From NCBI GenBank assembly GCA_001465025.1, contig LNDO01000098.1, positions 36,797 to 100,796 on the forward strand: a DNA stretch of 64,000 nt, read 5' to 3'. Positions within the stretch are counted from its first letter, which is position 1, and each line of letters opens with the position of its first letter. This stretch comes from Pseudomonas sp. Ga0074129. GTDB taxonomy: Bacteria > Pseudomonadota > Gammaproteobacteria > Pseudomonadales > Pseudomonadaceae. Made by a program: the position numbers and the translations under genes. Below the pieces are notes generated by a model. It worked only from the letters and a program-made list of their open reading frames with translations, had not been told where the DNA came from and searched no databases. Below are positions 38,043 through 48,500 of this stretch, piece after piece.

Positions 38043-39473
38043 TCAGCCTGCGCTCACGCCAGAGGCTTTGCGCCGGGGAATGCCCAGGCGCTGACGGCGC
38101 TCCCACAGGCATTTACGGCTGATGCCGAGTTTGCGCGCCAGTTCGGTCTCGGTCATGTGGTCCTGGTGTTCCAGCACGAAGTGCTGAAAGTAGTCTTCCA
38201 GGGACAGGTCTTCGGTTGGCTCGTTGGATTCGTGGCCCAAGCCGCTGGCGTGGGCAGGCAGGCCGGTGAAATCGTCTTCAAGGTCGTCGAGTTCAATGTC
38301 GATGCCCAGCAACTCGGCGGAAATACTGCTGCCTTCACACAGAATCACCGCGCGTTCGATGGCGTTCTCAAGTTCACGCACGTTGCCCGGCCAAGAGTAA
38401 TGGCGGATGGCTTGTTCGGCGTCAGTGGCAAAGCTCAGGTCTTCCCGGCCTTGGCGGCTGGTTTGGCGAATCAGGAAGGCGCGGGCAATTTCGACCACGT
38501 CTGTGCCGCGCTCACGCAGCGGTGGCAGTTTGAGCGCGATGACGTGCAGGCGGTAGTAAAGGTCTTCGCGGAACTGGCCGATTTTCGACAGGCTTTTCAG
38601 GTCGCGGTGGGTGGCGGCAATCAGGCGGACATCGACCTTTTGCGATTGCACCGAGCCGACCCGGCGAATTTCACCTTCTTGCAGCACACGCAGCAGGCGT
38701 GCTTGCGCTTCTAACGGCAGTTCGCCGATTTCATCGAGGAACAACGTACCGCCGTCGGCGGCTTCAACCAAACCGGCACGGCCAGCGCTGGCACCGGTGA
38801 AGGCGCCTTTTTCATGGCCGAACAGTTCGGACTCGATCAACGATTCCGGGATGGCCGCGCAGTTGACTGAAATCAGCGGCGCTTTGGCGCGGCGCGAAAG
38901 GTTGTGCAGGGCGCGGGCGACCAGTTCTTTACCGGTGCCGGACTCACCCTGAATCAGCACGTTGGAATCGGTCGGGGCGACTTTGTGGATTTTGCTGTAC
39001 ATCTCCTGCATGGCCGCGCAGGAACCAATGATGCCGATTTCGCCGTTGCTGTTATCCACCGCTTTTTCCGCGCTGGGCTTGCTGCTGGCAGCGGCGGGGG
39101 CTGGGGTGTTCTTGGCCTGTTGGTGATCACGCAGAATGCGCGCTACGGCTTGCAGCATTTCGTCGTGGTCGAAGGGTTTGGCGATGTAGTCCACCGCGCC
39201 CATCTTCATCGAGTCGACCGCCGAGCGCAGGCTGGCGTAGCTGGTCATGATCAGCACCGGCGTGCCTTGGCCGAGCTTGATCAGCTCGGTACCGGGCGCG
39301 CCCGGCAGGCGCAGGTCGCTGACGATCAGGTCAAAACTTGGGATGCTGAAGCGCTCTTGCGCTTCTTGTACCGAGCCGGCTTCACTGACTTGGTATTGGT
39401 TACGTTCGAGCAGGCGACGCAAGGCAGAGCGGATAATCGTTTCGTCTTCGACGATCAAAATATGAGGCATCAA
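38043..39473 (-). CDS. cbrB: Sigma-54-dependent response regulator CbrB
   Basis: A 476-residue NtrC-family regulator: receiver domain (residues 1-120, phosphorylated aspartate in [11 protein letters not shown]), AAA+ domain (Walker [15 protein letters not shown], sigma-54 contact loop GAFTGA, Walker [12 protein letters not shown]) and a Fis-type helix-turn-helix at the C-terminus ([21 protein letters not shown]). CbrB controls carbon and nitrogen source use with CbrA, mostly through small RNAs of the Crc/Hfq catabolite system. It follows cbrA by 72 bp. The crcZ RNA that follows cbrB in P. aeruginosa is absent here because rlmF begins only 90 bp downstream. Confidence 0.9.
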   Translation of the reverse strand: MMPHILIVEDETIIRSALRRLLERNQYQVSEAGSVQEAQERFSIPSFDLIVSDLRLPGAPGTELIKLGQGTPVLIMTSYASLRSAVDSMKMGAVDYIAKPFDHDEMLQAVARILRDHQQAKNTPAPAAASSKPSAEKAVDNSNGEIGIIGSCAAMQEMYSKIHKVAPTDSNVLIQGESGTGKELVARALHNLSRRAKAPLISVNCAAIPESLIESELFGHEKGAFTGASAGRAGLVEAADGGTLFLDEIGELPLEAQARLLRVLQEGEIRRVGSVQSQKVDVRLIAATHRDLKSLSKIGQFREDLYYRLHVIALKLPPLRERGTDVVEIARAFLIRQTSRQGREDLSFATDAEQAIRHYSWPGNVRELENAIERAVILCEGSSISAELLGIDIELDDLEDDFTGLPAHASGLGHESNEPTEDLSLEDYFQHFVLEHQDHMTETELARKLGISRKCLWERRQRLGIPRRKASGVSAG

Positions 39474-39545
39474 TTCGTTCTCTCGACAGTCTCAGGGCGC
39501 AGCGCCGGGCAAAGAGCCGGGTCTGCATGCGCGCGGATAGCTGGT

Positions 39546-42503
39546 TTAAGTCGCTAGGGACGTCGCTTCGACATGCCGTGGCAAGCTCACCCGAATCCGG
39601 GTGCCGCGCTGCCGTTCCAGGTCGGCCGGGCTGTCGATTGTTATCTGGCCATAATGCTCTTCCACGATCGAATAGACCAGAGCAAGGCCCAGTCCCGTTC
39701 CTTTGCCGGGGTCTTTGGTGGTGAAGAACGGCTCGAACAAACGGTCGATGATGGCTTTGGGAATACCGCTGCCTTCGTCCTCGACGATGAGGTCGATGGT
39801 GTGCTCGAACTGCTCGCTTTTGACCCGAATCGCACTGCCCGGCTCGCTGGCATCGCGGGCGTTGGACAGCAAATTGATCAGCACCTGAGCCAGGCGCTGT
39901 GGATCGCCAATCACCCAGTGGTCGCACTCGCACAAGTTGAAAAACTGCACATCGACGCTGCGCCGGTTAAGCGCCAGTAGGGCGATGGCCTCGCGCGCCA
40001 CTTCGGCCAGGCACACCGGTTCTTCGTTGTGCTGATGGCTGCCAGAGTGAGCAAAACTCATCAGCGATTGCACGATGCGTGACACGCGTTTGGTTTGCTC
40101 GATGATCTGCTCGCTGATCTCGGTTAACTCGCTGTCGCCTTCACGTTCCTCGCGCAGGTTTTGCGCCAGGCAGGCGATGCCGGTAATCGGGTTGCCGATC
40201 TCGTGTGCGACACCGGCGGCTAGCCGGCCAATGCTGGCCAGTCGCTCGGAGTGGATCAATTTGTCTTCCAGTAACTGGGTTTCGGTTAGGTCTTCTACCA
40301 GCAACACCAGGCCACTGTTGCCGGGAGCCAGTGGCTCATCGATAGCCGCTTTGTGCAGGTTGAGCCAGCGGGTTTGCCCATCGAGCGCCAGGCGTTGCTT
40401 GTGCAAGTGCTCATCGGGCAGTTCGATAAAGTGTTCCAGCAAGGCGCGCCAGGGTTCGCCGAGGGTATTCAGGCGCGAGCCGACCACGCGCTGCGCGGGG
40501 ATTTCGGTGAGCTCTTCCATGGCTTTGTTCCACATCAGGATCTCCTGATCCTTGGCCAGCGAGCAAACGCCCATGGGCAGTTCCTGCAAGGTCTGGCGGT
40601 GGTAACGGCGCAGGGTATCGAGTTCGGCGGCAAGGCCGGTCAGGCGCGAGCGGTAGTCTTCCAGGCGGTTCTCGATAAAGTGGATGTCTTCGCTGACATA
40701 GGTTTCGCTACCTGCTTTGTAAGGCAGGAAGGTTTCCACAATGTCCTGGGCCACGCTGGGGCCCATCAGCCCTGAGAGGTTGGCTTCGATACGATCGCGC
40801 AAGCGGCGCAGGGCGTAGGGGCGGCCTTCATCAAAGGGCAGGTGCAGGTCGCGCAAGGCTTGCTCAACTTCATGCTGAGCTGTTTTCGCCCCCAGTGGTT
40901 TGGCCAACTGGGCGGCGAATTCCTGCGGTGAGTCGGCGAGCAGTTCACGCCGTTGCGGGCGGCGCACGTTGTCCACCGCGCAGGCTTCGGCGGCGCTCTT
41001 TTCTTCTGGGCTGGCCTCGGTGAACAGCGACACCAGGGTGAAGATCAGTACGTTTGCCGCCAGCGAGCCGATGGCCGCCATGTGCCAACTGCTGTCATCG
41101 AGTACATAAATGATGTTGAACCAGGGCAGGTAAAAGCCTTGCAGGTTGCCCAACATCGGCAACAGCATGGTCAGTGTCCACACGCCGATACCGGCCAGCA
41201 GCCCGGCAATAAAGCCTTTGCGGTTGGCGGTTGACCAATACAGCACCGAAAGCACGCCCGGCAGAAATTGCAAGGTGGCGACGAAGGCGACAATGCCGAG
41301 GTTGGCCAGGTCTTGCTCGGCGCCCAGCAACAGATAGAAACCGTAGCCCGCCATGATGATCAGCAGGATCAGCGCGCGGCGGGTCCACTTCAGCCAGCGG
41401 TAGATGTTGCCCTCTGACGGCGGCTGGTACAGCGGCAGCACCACATGGTTAAGCACCATGCCGGACAGCGCCAGGGTGCTGACAATGATCAGCCCGCTGG
41501 AGGCCGACAGCCCGCCGATATAGGCCAACAAGGCCAAGGTTTGGCTGTTGACGGCAATGCCCACGCCAAGGGTGAAGTATTCCGGGTTGGTAGTCGCGCC
41601 CAGCTTGAGGCCGGCCCAGAGAATCAGCGGCACCGCCAGGCTCATCAGCAGCAGAAACAGCGGCAGGCCCCAACTGGCGCTGACCATGGCGCGCGGGTTG
41701 AGGTTCTCGGTGAAGGTCATGTGGTACATGTGCGGCATGACGATGGCCGAGGCGAAAAACACCAGCAGCAGGGTGCGCCAGGGGCCTTCTTGCAGTGGCG
41801 TATGCAGGCTGGTCAGTGAGGACTGGTTTTGCACCAGCCAGGCTTGCAGATCTTGCGGGCCGTCGAATACGCCATACAGCGCGTACAAGCCGATCACGCT
41901 GATGGCCACCAGCTTGACCACCGACTCAAAGGCGATGGCAAACACCAGGCCTTCATGTTTTTCCCGCGTGGCGATGTGCCGTGCGCCAAACAGAATGGTG
42001 AACAGAATGATCAGCCCGCAGTAGGCCAGCGCCACGCGTTCCTGTACGGGTTCACGGGTAAGGATGCCGATGGAGTCCGCCACGGCCTGAATTTGCAGGG
42101 CCAGCAAGGGCAGTACGCCGATCAGCATAAAAACGGTGGTCAGCGCGCCAGCCCAGGTGCTGCGAAAGCGGAAGGCAAACAGGTCGGCCAACGAGGACAG
42201 TTGGTAGGTGCGCGTAATGCGCAAAATGGGGTAGAGCAGCACCGGGGCCAACAGAAACGCACCGGACACGCCGAGGTAGCTGGCCAGAAAGCCATAACCA
42301 TATTGGTAAGCCAGCCCCACCGTGCCGTAAAAGGCCCAGGCGCTGGCGTATACGCCGAGCGAGAGGGTGTAGGTCAGCGGATGGCTGACCACCCAGCGCG
42401 GGATCAGGCCGCGTTCGCTGATCCAGGCCACACCGAACAGCACAAGAAGGTAAATGGCGCTGATCAGAATCAGCTGGCTCAGGCTAAAGCTTGTCAGCAT
42501 CAC
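39546..42503 (-). CDS. cbrA: Sensor histidine kinase CbrA with solute-symporter domain
   Basis: A 985-residue protein, matching CbrA in length and architecture. Residues 1-500 form about 13 membrane helices of the sodium/solute symporter fold (beginning [23 protein letters not shown]). A linker and a PAS domain (about 620-740) follow, then a histidine kinase (phosphorylated His in [14 protein letters not shown] box [12 protein letters not shown] boxes DEGSGIPK and [10 protein letters not shown]). CbrA senses or transports histidine-type substrates and activates CbrB for carbon and nitrogen use. It is preceded by a short membrane protein gene with a 44-bp gap. Confidence 0.93.
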   Translation of the reverse strand: MMLTSFSLSQLILISAIYLLVLFGVAWISERGLIPRWVVSHPLTYTLSLGVYASAWAFYGTVGLAYQYGYGFLASYLGVSGAFLLAPVLLYPILRITRTYQLSSLADLFAFRFRSTWAGALTTVFMLIGVLPLLALQIQAVADSIGILTREPVQERVALAYCGLIILFTILFGARHIATREKHEGLVFAIAFESVVKLVAISVIGLYALYGVFDGPQDLQAWLVQNQSSLTSLHTPLQEGPWRTLLLVFFASAIVMPHMYHMTFTENLNPRAMVSASWGLPLFLLLMSLAVPLILWAGLKLGATTNPEYFTLGVGIAVNSQTLALLAYIGGLSASSGLIIVSTLALSGMVLNHVVLPLYQPPSEGNIYRWLKWTRRALILLIIMAGYGFYLLLGAEQDLANLGIVAFVATLQFLPGVLSVLYWSTANRKGFIAGLLAGIGVWTLTMLLPMLGNLQGFYLPWFNIIYVLDDSSWHMAAIGSLAANVLIFTLVSLFTEASPEEKSAAEACAVDNVRRPQRRELLADSPQEFAAQLAKPLGAKTAQHEVEQALRDLHLPFDEGRPYALRRLRDRIEANLSGLMGPSVAQDIVETFLPYKAGSETYVSEDIHFIENRLEDYRSRLTGLAAELDTLRRYHRQTLQELPMGVCSLAKDQEILMWNKAMEELTEIPAQRVVGSRLNTLGEPWRALLEHFIELPDEHLHKQRLALDGQTRWLNLHKAAIDEPLAPGNSGLVLLVEDLTETQLLEDKLIHSERLASIGRLAAGVAHEIGNPITGIACLAQNLREEREGDSELTEISEQIIEQTKRVSRIVQSLMSFAHSGSHQHNEEPVCLAEVAREAIALLALNRRSVDVQFFNLCECDHWVIGDPQRLAQVLINLLSNARDASEPGSAIRVKSEQFEHTIDLIVEDEGSGIPKAIIDRLFEPFFTTKDPGKGTGLGLALVYSIVEEHYGQITIDSPADLERQRGTRIRVSLPRHVEATSLAT

Positions 42504-42547
42504 AATGACTCAGCAGCGAATAAGGGGAGGGCGAGGCGTGCAACGGC

Positions 42548-42724
42548 TCAGAGCTCATCGGCATCGCGCTGACTCTGCAGAATAAAAGTCACCACAATCA
42601 GAATCAGCCACAGCAGATACGGCCGATACCAGGCACCGTTGGGGTCGATCCACCAGTCCATGATGGCTGGGGAAAACAGGTAGATCCCCACCACCAGGAT
42701 CAGCACCAATCGATAGATGTACAT
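42548..42724 (-). CDS. cbrX: Small membrane protein upstream of cbrA (CbrX-like)
   Basis: A 58-residue protein starting MYIYRLVLILVVGIYLFSPAI, with two hydrophobic segments around a WWIDPNGAWYRPY loop and a charged tail QSQRDADEL. Pseudomonas cbrA is commonly preceded by such a short gene, called cbrX, which is cotranscribed with cbrA. The longer frame to 42952 is not supported: its extra N-terminus is low complexity and lies in the divergent promoter region. A role in cbrA translation or CbrA function is inferred from position only. Confidence 0.7.
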   Translation of the reverse strand: MYIYRLVLILVVGIYLFSPAIMDWWIDPNGAWYRPYLLWLILIVVTFILQSQRDADEL

Positions 42725-42872
42725 GGCGCAACTCGTTGCTTGATTGCCGGCGATGGTAACGGAAGCGCGGCATTCTGCGTAGGTTGGCCGCGGTTTGTGT
42801 GCACCGGGCTTGGCTTTTTGAGCTAAATTGGTACTATCGTTCCAGATTATAAAAATAATGCTGGAGACCCCT

Positions 42873-44111
42873 ATGCGCATTGCCATGCTTTCCACCCTTG
42901 CTATGTCCGTGTTGTTGGTTGCCTGCGGTGACGCCCCGGAACCGGTGGCCAACCTGGATTTTCAAAAAGATTTGCAGACCCAACTGATCAAGGCCAAGCC
43001 CGGTACGGTGATTGAAATCCCGGCCGGGACCTTTCAGCTCGATCGCAGCCTGAGCCTTAAAGTCAGCGGCGTGACCATCAAAGGCGCAGGCATGGACAAG
43101 ACCATTCTGAGCTTCAAAGGGCAGAAGTCCGGGGCGGAAGGTCTGCTGGTGGATGCCTCGGATTTCACCATCGAAGACATCGCCTTCGAGGACAGCAAAG
43201 GTGACGCGCTCAAGGTGGTGGGCGGCAAGAACATCATCATCCGCCGTGTACGCACCGAATGGACCAACGGCCCGGCCACGGAAAACGGTGCTTATGGCAT
43301 CTACCCGGTGCAAACGGAAAACACCCTGATTGATGGGGTGGTGGCCATTGGTGCGTCTGATGCCGGTATTTACGTGGGCCAGTCGCGCAATGTGGTGGTG
43401 CGCAACAGCCGGGCCGAACGCAACGTGGCCGGGATCGAGATTGAAAACACCGTGGACGCCGATGTTTACGACAACATTGCCACCGGCAACACCGGCGGCG
43501 TGCTGGTGTTCAACATGCCCAACCTGCCGCAGGAAGGTCGCGTGACGCGGGTGTTCCGCAACAAGATTGAAGGCAACAACCACAAGAACTTCGGCCACAA
43601 GGGCACGCCCGTGGCGAGCATTCCGGCTGGCTCCGGGGTGGTGATCAACTCCCACGACGATGTGGAGGTGTTCGATAACGACATCGGCAACCACAAGACC
43701 GCCAACGTGATCATCAGCAGTTACTTCAGCACCGGCTACAGCGACCTCTCGACCACCGAGGCCTTCGACCCTTACCCCGAAGGCATCCACATCCACGGCA
43801 ATCGCTTCGGGCCGGGCGGTGAAAGCCCGGATCACTTTGACCTCAAAGCACTCAAAGTCAGCCAGTTTGGCTTGAATGGCCGCCTGCCGGACGTGCTCTG
43901 GGACGGTTACGTCAACCTCGACATTCTGGTCGACGGCCAATTGCCGGCTGATCGCGCCATCTGCATTAACAATGGCGAGGCCGGCATGATCAACGTCGAC
44001 GGGCCCAACAACTTCAAGAACATCAGCACCGACATGACGCCCTATCGCTGCAGCCTGCCGCCGTTGCCAGCGGTCAAATTGGCCTCGGCTGAAGCCGGTC
44101 AGGGGGCCTGA
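42873..44111 (+). CDS. Lipoprotein with parallel beta-helix domain (TIGR03805-like)
   Basis: A 412-residue protein with a lipoprotein signal peptide (MRIAMLSTLAMSVLLVAC, lipobox LVAC) and a right-handed parallel beta-helix: repeated strands such as GVTIKGAGMDKTILSF, FTIEDIAFEDSKGDALKVVGGKNIIIRRVRT and DVYDNIATGNTGGVLVFN are spaced about 22 residues apart. The fold resembles carbohydrate-active or surface-binding proteins, but catalytic residues are not identifiable. It is followed with a one-base overlap (TGATG) by a dihaem cytochrome lipoprotein, a partnership seen in many Proteobacteria. Function is unknown. Confidence 0.82.
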   Translation: MRIAMLSTLAMSVLLVACGDAPEPVANLDFQKDLQTQLIKAKPGTVIEIPAGTFQLDRSLSLKVSGVTIKGAGMDKTILSFKGQKSGAEGLLVDASDFTIEDIAFEDSKGDALKVVGGKNIIIRRVRTEWTNGPATENGAYGIYPVQTENTLIDGVVAIGASDAGIYVGQSRNVVVRNSRAERNVAGIEIENTVDADVYDNIATGNTGGVLVFNMPNLPQEGRVTRVFRNKIEGNNHKNFGHKGTPVASIPAGSGVVINSHDDVEVFDNDIGNHKTANVIISSYFSTGYSDLSTTEAFDPYPEGIHIHGNRFGPGGESPDHFDLKALKVSQFGLNGRLPDVLWDGYVNLDILVDGQLPADRAICINNGEAGMINVDGPNNFKNISTDMTPYRCSLPPLPAVKLASAEAGQGA

Positions 44112-45223
44112 TGCGTCGCCTGTTCGTGATCGCCCTGTTGCTGCTGGTGGGGTGCCAGCAGCAACCCGCGCCCCTGTACTTGCCCGAGGGGGACAACTAC
44201 CCGGAAAAGCTCAGCGACTGGGGCATGCTGCAACGCAGCCAAGGCTTTATTGCGCCGATTGCTGAGGCCCTGCCTTATGACCTGAACACCCCGCTGTTTA
44301 CCGACTATGCCCATAAACTGCGCACGGTCTGGATGCCCGCCGGCACCTCGGCCCGCTACGGCGAAGCGCATTTTGACTACCCGCTGGGCACGGTAATCAG
44401 CAAAACCTTTTACTACCCCAAGGATGCTCAGGGCCGTTTGCTGCAGCATGAACAGGATGTGCGCGATCCGCAGCGCGGCTTGGAATTGGCGCGGGTGCAG
44501 TTGATTGAAACGCGCCTGTTGCTCAAGCAAAAAAACGGCTGGGTCGCGCTGCCCTATGTGTGGGATGAGCAACAACAGGACGCACGACTGGAATGGGCCG
44601 GCGACAGCCGCGCGCTGAGCCTGCTTACGGCGCAGGGCAACACTCAAACTGTGGATTATCAAGTGCCGGATGCCAACCAGTGCGCCGGTTGCCACGAGGA
44701 AAGCGCCGGGCAGGGCAACAACCCCCTTGGCCCCAAAGCGCGGCACTTGAACAAGACCTTTGCCTACGCCGATGGCAGCCATAATCAGCTGCTCTACTGG
44801 CAGCAGCAAGGCCGTTTACAAGCGTTGCCAGTGGGTTTGCAGGGCGTGCCGCGCAATGCCCTGTGGCCGACGCCGCGTTCGAGTGAAAGCCTGGAACATC
44901 AGGCGCGCAGTTACCTCGACGCCAACTGCAGCCACTGCCACAACCCCAAAGGGCCGGGGCGCACCTCCGGCTTGTTGCTCGATCCGGCCACGCCGTTCGG
45001 TATCAGCTATGGCCTGTGCAAACAACCGGTGGCGGCGGGTAAAGGCTCGGGCGACCGTCTGGTGGACATCCACCCCGGAGCGCCGGAAAAGTCCGTGCTG
45101 CTGTACCGCATGGAAAGCGTCGACCCCAGCATCATGATGCCCGAACTGGGCCGCTCCACCGTGCATGCTGAAGGGGTTGAAGTGTTGCGCCGCTGGGTCG
45201 CCAGTTTGCAAGGGGATTGCTGA
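44111..45223 (+). CDS. Dihaem c-type cytochrome lipoprotein (SO2930/TIGR03806 family)
   Basis: A 370-residue lipoprotein (lipobox LVGC) with two haem-c motifs: CAGCHEE near residue 197 and CSHCHN near residue 275. The segments between (YPEKLSDWGML at the start, LFTDYAHKLRTVWMPAG and AEGVEVLRRWVASL at the end) match the family pattern. It must use the cytochrome c maturation system and sit in the outer or inner membrane facing the periplasm or surface. Its electron partner is unknown; overlapping translation with the beta-helix protein suggests the two work together. Confidence 0.87.
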   Translation: MRRLFVIALLLLVGCQQQPAPLYLPEGDNYPEKLSDWGMLQRSQGFIAPIAEALPYDLNTPLFTDYAHKLRTVWMPAGTSARYGEAHFDYPLGTVISKTFYYPKDAQGRLLQHEQDVRDPQRGLELARVQLIETRLLLKQKNGWVALPYVWDEQQQDARLEWAGDSRALSLLTAQGNTQTVDYQVPDANQCAGCHEESAGQGNNPLGPKARHLNKTFAYADGSHNQLLYWQQQGRLQALPVGLQGVPRNALWPTPRSSESLEHQARSYLDANCSHCHNPKGPGRTSGLLLDPATPFGISYGLCKQPVAAGKGSGDRLVDIHPGAPEKSVLLYRMESVDPSIMMPELGRSTVHAEGVEVLRRWVASLQGDC

Positions 45224-45489
45224 GCTGTCCCAGTGACGGGCTAGCAGGTGTAGGAGGCGCTTTCGGCTTTGGCATCCTGCTTCGCTCTACCTCCTGCATC
45301 CATGCAGTCGTAGCGGCGAGCTGTTATCGCGGCTAAAGCGGCCCCTTCCACAGATCTGGCGGTGCCATGAGATCAGCGCATGACCTGTTTTCGTGCGCCG
45401 CAGCAGGCATGGGGCATGCCTGGCTCTATTGTGGTGCGCGCTTGTTGTGGGTAAGCGCGGCAGGCCGCGCCAGCGCTGGCCTGGGGCGC
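45224..45489. repeat. Intergenic degenerate REP-like repeats
   Basis: Between the cytochrome and transglutaminase genes lie GTAGGAGGCGC with a GAGGTAGAGCG-type inverted partner, and a REP-like piece TATCGCGGCTAAAGCGG at 45325-45351 that is a degenerate relative of the repeat at 946-968. No credible gene was seen. Confidence 0.5.
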
Positions 45490-45505
45490 TGGCATAAGTC
45501 TTGCG
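45490..45505 (+). promoter_or_regulatory. Candidate sigma-54 promoter of the transglutaminase operon
   Basis: TGGCATAAGTCTTGCG matches the -24/-12 consensus TGGCAC-N5-TTGCA, with the essential GG and GC exactly 12 bp apart. Transcription would start near 45516, about 15 bp before an AGGAGG ribosome-binding site and the GTG start at 45543. No enhancer-binding site could be identified by eye. Confidence 0.6.
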
Positions 45506-45542
45506 TTACTGGTGTATCGCCCAGGCTCGCAGGAGGCCCACT

Positions 45543-48500
45543 GTGTCGATTCATATCGCCTTGCACCATGTCAGTCACTACCGCTACGACCGTGCAGTTA
45601 ACCTCGGCCCGCAGGTGGTGCGCCTGCGCCCAGCGCCGCACAGCCGTACCCGGGTGTTGTCCTATGCCTTGAAGGTCGAGCCGGGCGAGCACTTTATCAA
45701 CTGGCAGCAAGACCCCCAGGGTAACTACCTGGCGCGTTTGGTGTTCCCTGAGAAAACCCGCGAGCTGAAAATTGAGGTCGATCTGGTCGCCGAAATGGCG
45801 GTATTCAACCCGTTCGATTTCTTCCTTGAGCCTTACGCCGAGAAAATCCCTTTTGCCTACACCGAAGGAGAGCAGTTGGAGCTTGCGCCCTATCTGGTCA
45901 AGTTGCCGGCCGGCAAACTGTTCGCCAAGTACCTGGCGGGCATCGAGCTGACGCCGACGCCCAGCGTGGACTTTCTGGTAGCGCTCAATCAGCGCTTGTC
46001 CACCGACATCAGCTACCTGATTCGCTTGGAGCCGGGCGTGCAAACCCCGGAAGAAAGCCTGGAAAAAGCCTCGGGTTCCTGCCGCGACTCAGCCTGGCTG
46101 CTGGTGCAGTTGTTCCGCCATTTGGGGCTGGCGGCGCGCTTTGTCTCGGGTTACTTGATTCAGCTCACGGCCGATGTCAAAGCCCTCGACGGCCCGTCCG
46201 GCACCGAGGTGGATTTCACCGACCTGCATGCCTGGTGCGAGGTTTATCTACCGGGTGCCGGTTGGATCGGCCTGGACCCAACCAGCGGCCTGTTCGCCGG
46301 TGAGGGTCATATCCCCTTGGCGTGCAGCCCGGAGCCATCCTCGGCCGCGCCGATCAGCGGCGGCGTGGACGAATGCGAGTGCGAGTTCAGCCACAAAATG
46401 TGGGTGGAGCGCATCTGGGAAGCGCCGCGTGTCACCAAGCCCTACAGCGACGAGCAATGGCAGGCGATTGTCAGCCTCGGGCAAAAGGTCGATGAAGACC
46501 TGCAAGCGCAGGATGTGCGCCTGACCATGGGCGGCGAGCCCACCTTTGTCGCCCTCGATTACCCCGATGACCCGGAATGGAACACCGCCGCCTTGGGGCC
46601 GAACAAACGCCGTCTGGCCACCGACCTGTTCCATCGCCTGCGCGAGCACTATGCGCCGAGCGCGCTGGTGCATTTCGGTCAGGGCAAGTGGTACCCCGGT
46701 GAGCAACTGCCGCGCTGGTCGCTGAATGCCTACTGGCGGCGCGATGGTGAACCAATCTGGCACAACCCGGCGCTGTATGCCGATGAACAGCACGACTATG
46801 GCGTTGATGCGAGCAAGGCCGCCGACTTTATCACCCGGCTGGCTGAACGTCTGGGTGTGGATGGCAAGTACCGTGTACCCGCCTATGAAGACCGCTTCTA
46901 TTACCTATGGCGTGAGCGCAAGTTGCCCAGCAACGTCACAGCCGACGACTCGCGGCTGGCCGATCCGCTGGAGCGTGAGCGCCTGCGCAAGGTGTTCGAG
47001 CAGGGGCTGGACAAGGTGGTGGGGCACATCCTGCCGCTGGCCCGGCATGCCAAGCAGCTCGGCTGGCAGAGTGGTAGCTGGTTTTTGCGCGATGAGCACT
47101 GTCGGCTGATTCCCGGTGATTCAGCCATGGGCTATCGCCTGCCACTGGACTCGCAGCCTTGGGTGAGCGACGCCGACTACCCCTACATCAACCCGGAAGA
47201 CCCGACCCAAAGTTTTGCCCCGCTCCCCGCAGCGGCGCAGATCAAACCGCAGCTACGCGGTGTCTGGTCCGGCAAAGCGGCCAGTGCCAACAAGCGGCCG
47301 CTGCTGGGCCAATCGGCGGCGGGCGTGGTGCGCACGGCGCTGTGTGCTGAACCGCGTGACGGCAAGCTGTACCTGTTTATGCCGCCGCTGGTGCGCCTGG
47401 AAGACTATCTGGAACTGGTCGCGGCCATCGAAGCCACGGCGGCCGAGATGAAGTGCCCGGTGCTGCTCGAAGGCTATGAACCGCCGCTCGATCCACGTTT
47501 ACAGTTCTTCCGCGTGACGCCCGACCCCGGCGTGATCGAGGTAAACATCCACCCGGCCGCCAGTTGGGATGAGCTGGTCGAGCGCACCGAATTTCTCTAT
47601 GAGCAGGCGCGCGAATGCCGTCTTTCCAGCGAGAAGTTTATGATCGACGGACGCCACACCGGCACCGGTGGCGGCAACCACTTTGTGCTGGGAGGGGCGA
47701 CTACGGCGGATTCGCCGTTTCTACGCCGCCCGGATTTGCTGCGCAGCCTGATCAGCTATTGGCACAATCACCCGTCGTTGTCGTACCTGTTCAGCGGTCT
47801 GTTTATTGGGCCGACCTCGCAAGCGCCGCGCATCGACGAGGCGCGTAACGATGCCTTGTACGAGCTGGAAATCGCCTTTGCACAAATGCCCGAAGCCGGT
47901 CGCGAATGCCAGCCCTGGCTGGTCGACCGCCTGCTGCGCAACCTGCTGGTGGACGTGACCGGCAACACCCACCGCGCCGAGTTTTGTATCGACAAGCTGT
48001 ACTCGCCAGATTCAGCCTCCGGGCGTCTCGGTTTGTTGGAGTTGCGCGCCTTCGAAATGCCGCCCCATGCGCAGATGAGCCTGGCCCAGCAGCTGTTGCT
48101 GCGCGCCTTGATCGCGCGCTTCTGGCGTGAACCTTACAAACCGGCGCGGCTGGTGCGCTGGGGCACTGAACTGCACGACCGCTACCTGCTGCCGCATTTT
48201 ATCGAGCAGGATTTTGCCGACGTGCTGCAAGAACTGGATGGCAGCGGCTACCGCTTGCGCCACGAGTGGTTTGCGCCGCATTTCGAGTTCCGCTTCCCTA
48301 AATCCGGCGACTTCAACGTCAAAGGTATCGAGCTGGAATTGCGCCAGGCGCTGGAGCCCTGGCATGTACTGGGCGAGGAGGGCGGCGGCGGTGGCGCGGT
48401 GCGCTATGTCGATTCCTCGCTGGAGCGCATGCAGGTGAAACTCAGCGGTTTGCCGAGTGATCGCTACGTGCTGACCTGCAACGGCGTGCCCGTGCCGCTA

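Noticed and set aside
37383-38714. 443-codon plus-strand frame across rlmF and cbrB
   Set aside because: Spans two known minus-strand genes and is an antisense shadow.
42834-43940. 368-codon minus-strand frame opposite the beta-helix gene
   Set aside because: Antisense shadow; the plus strand has signal peptide, lipobox and coupled downstream gene.
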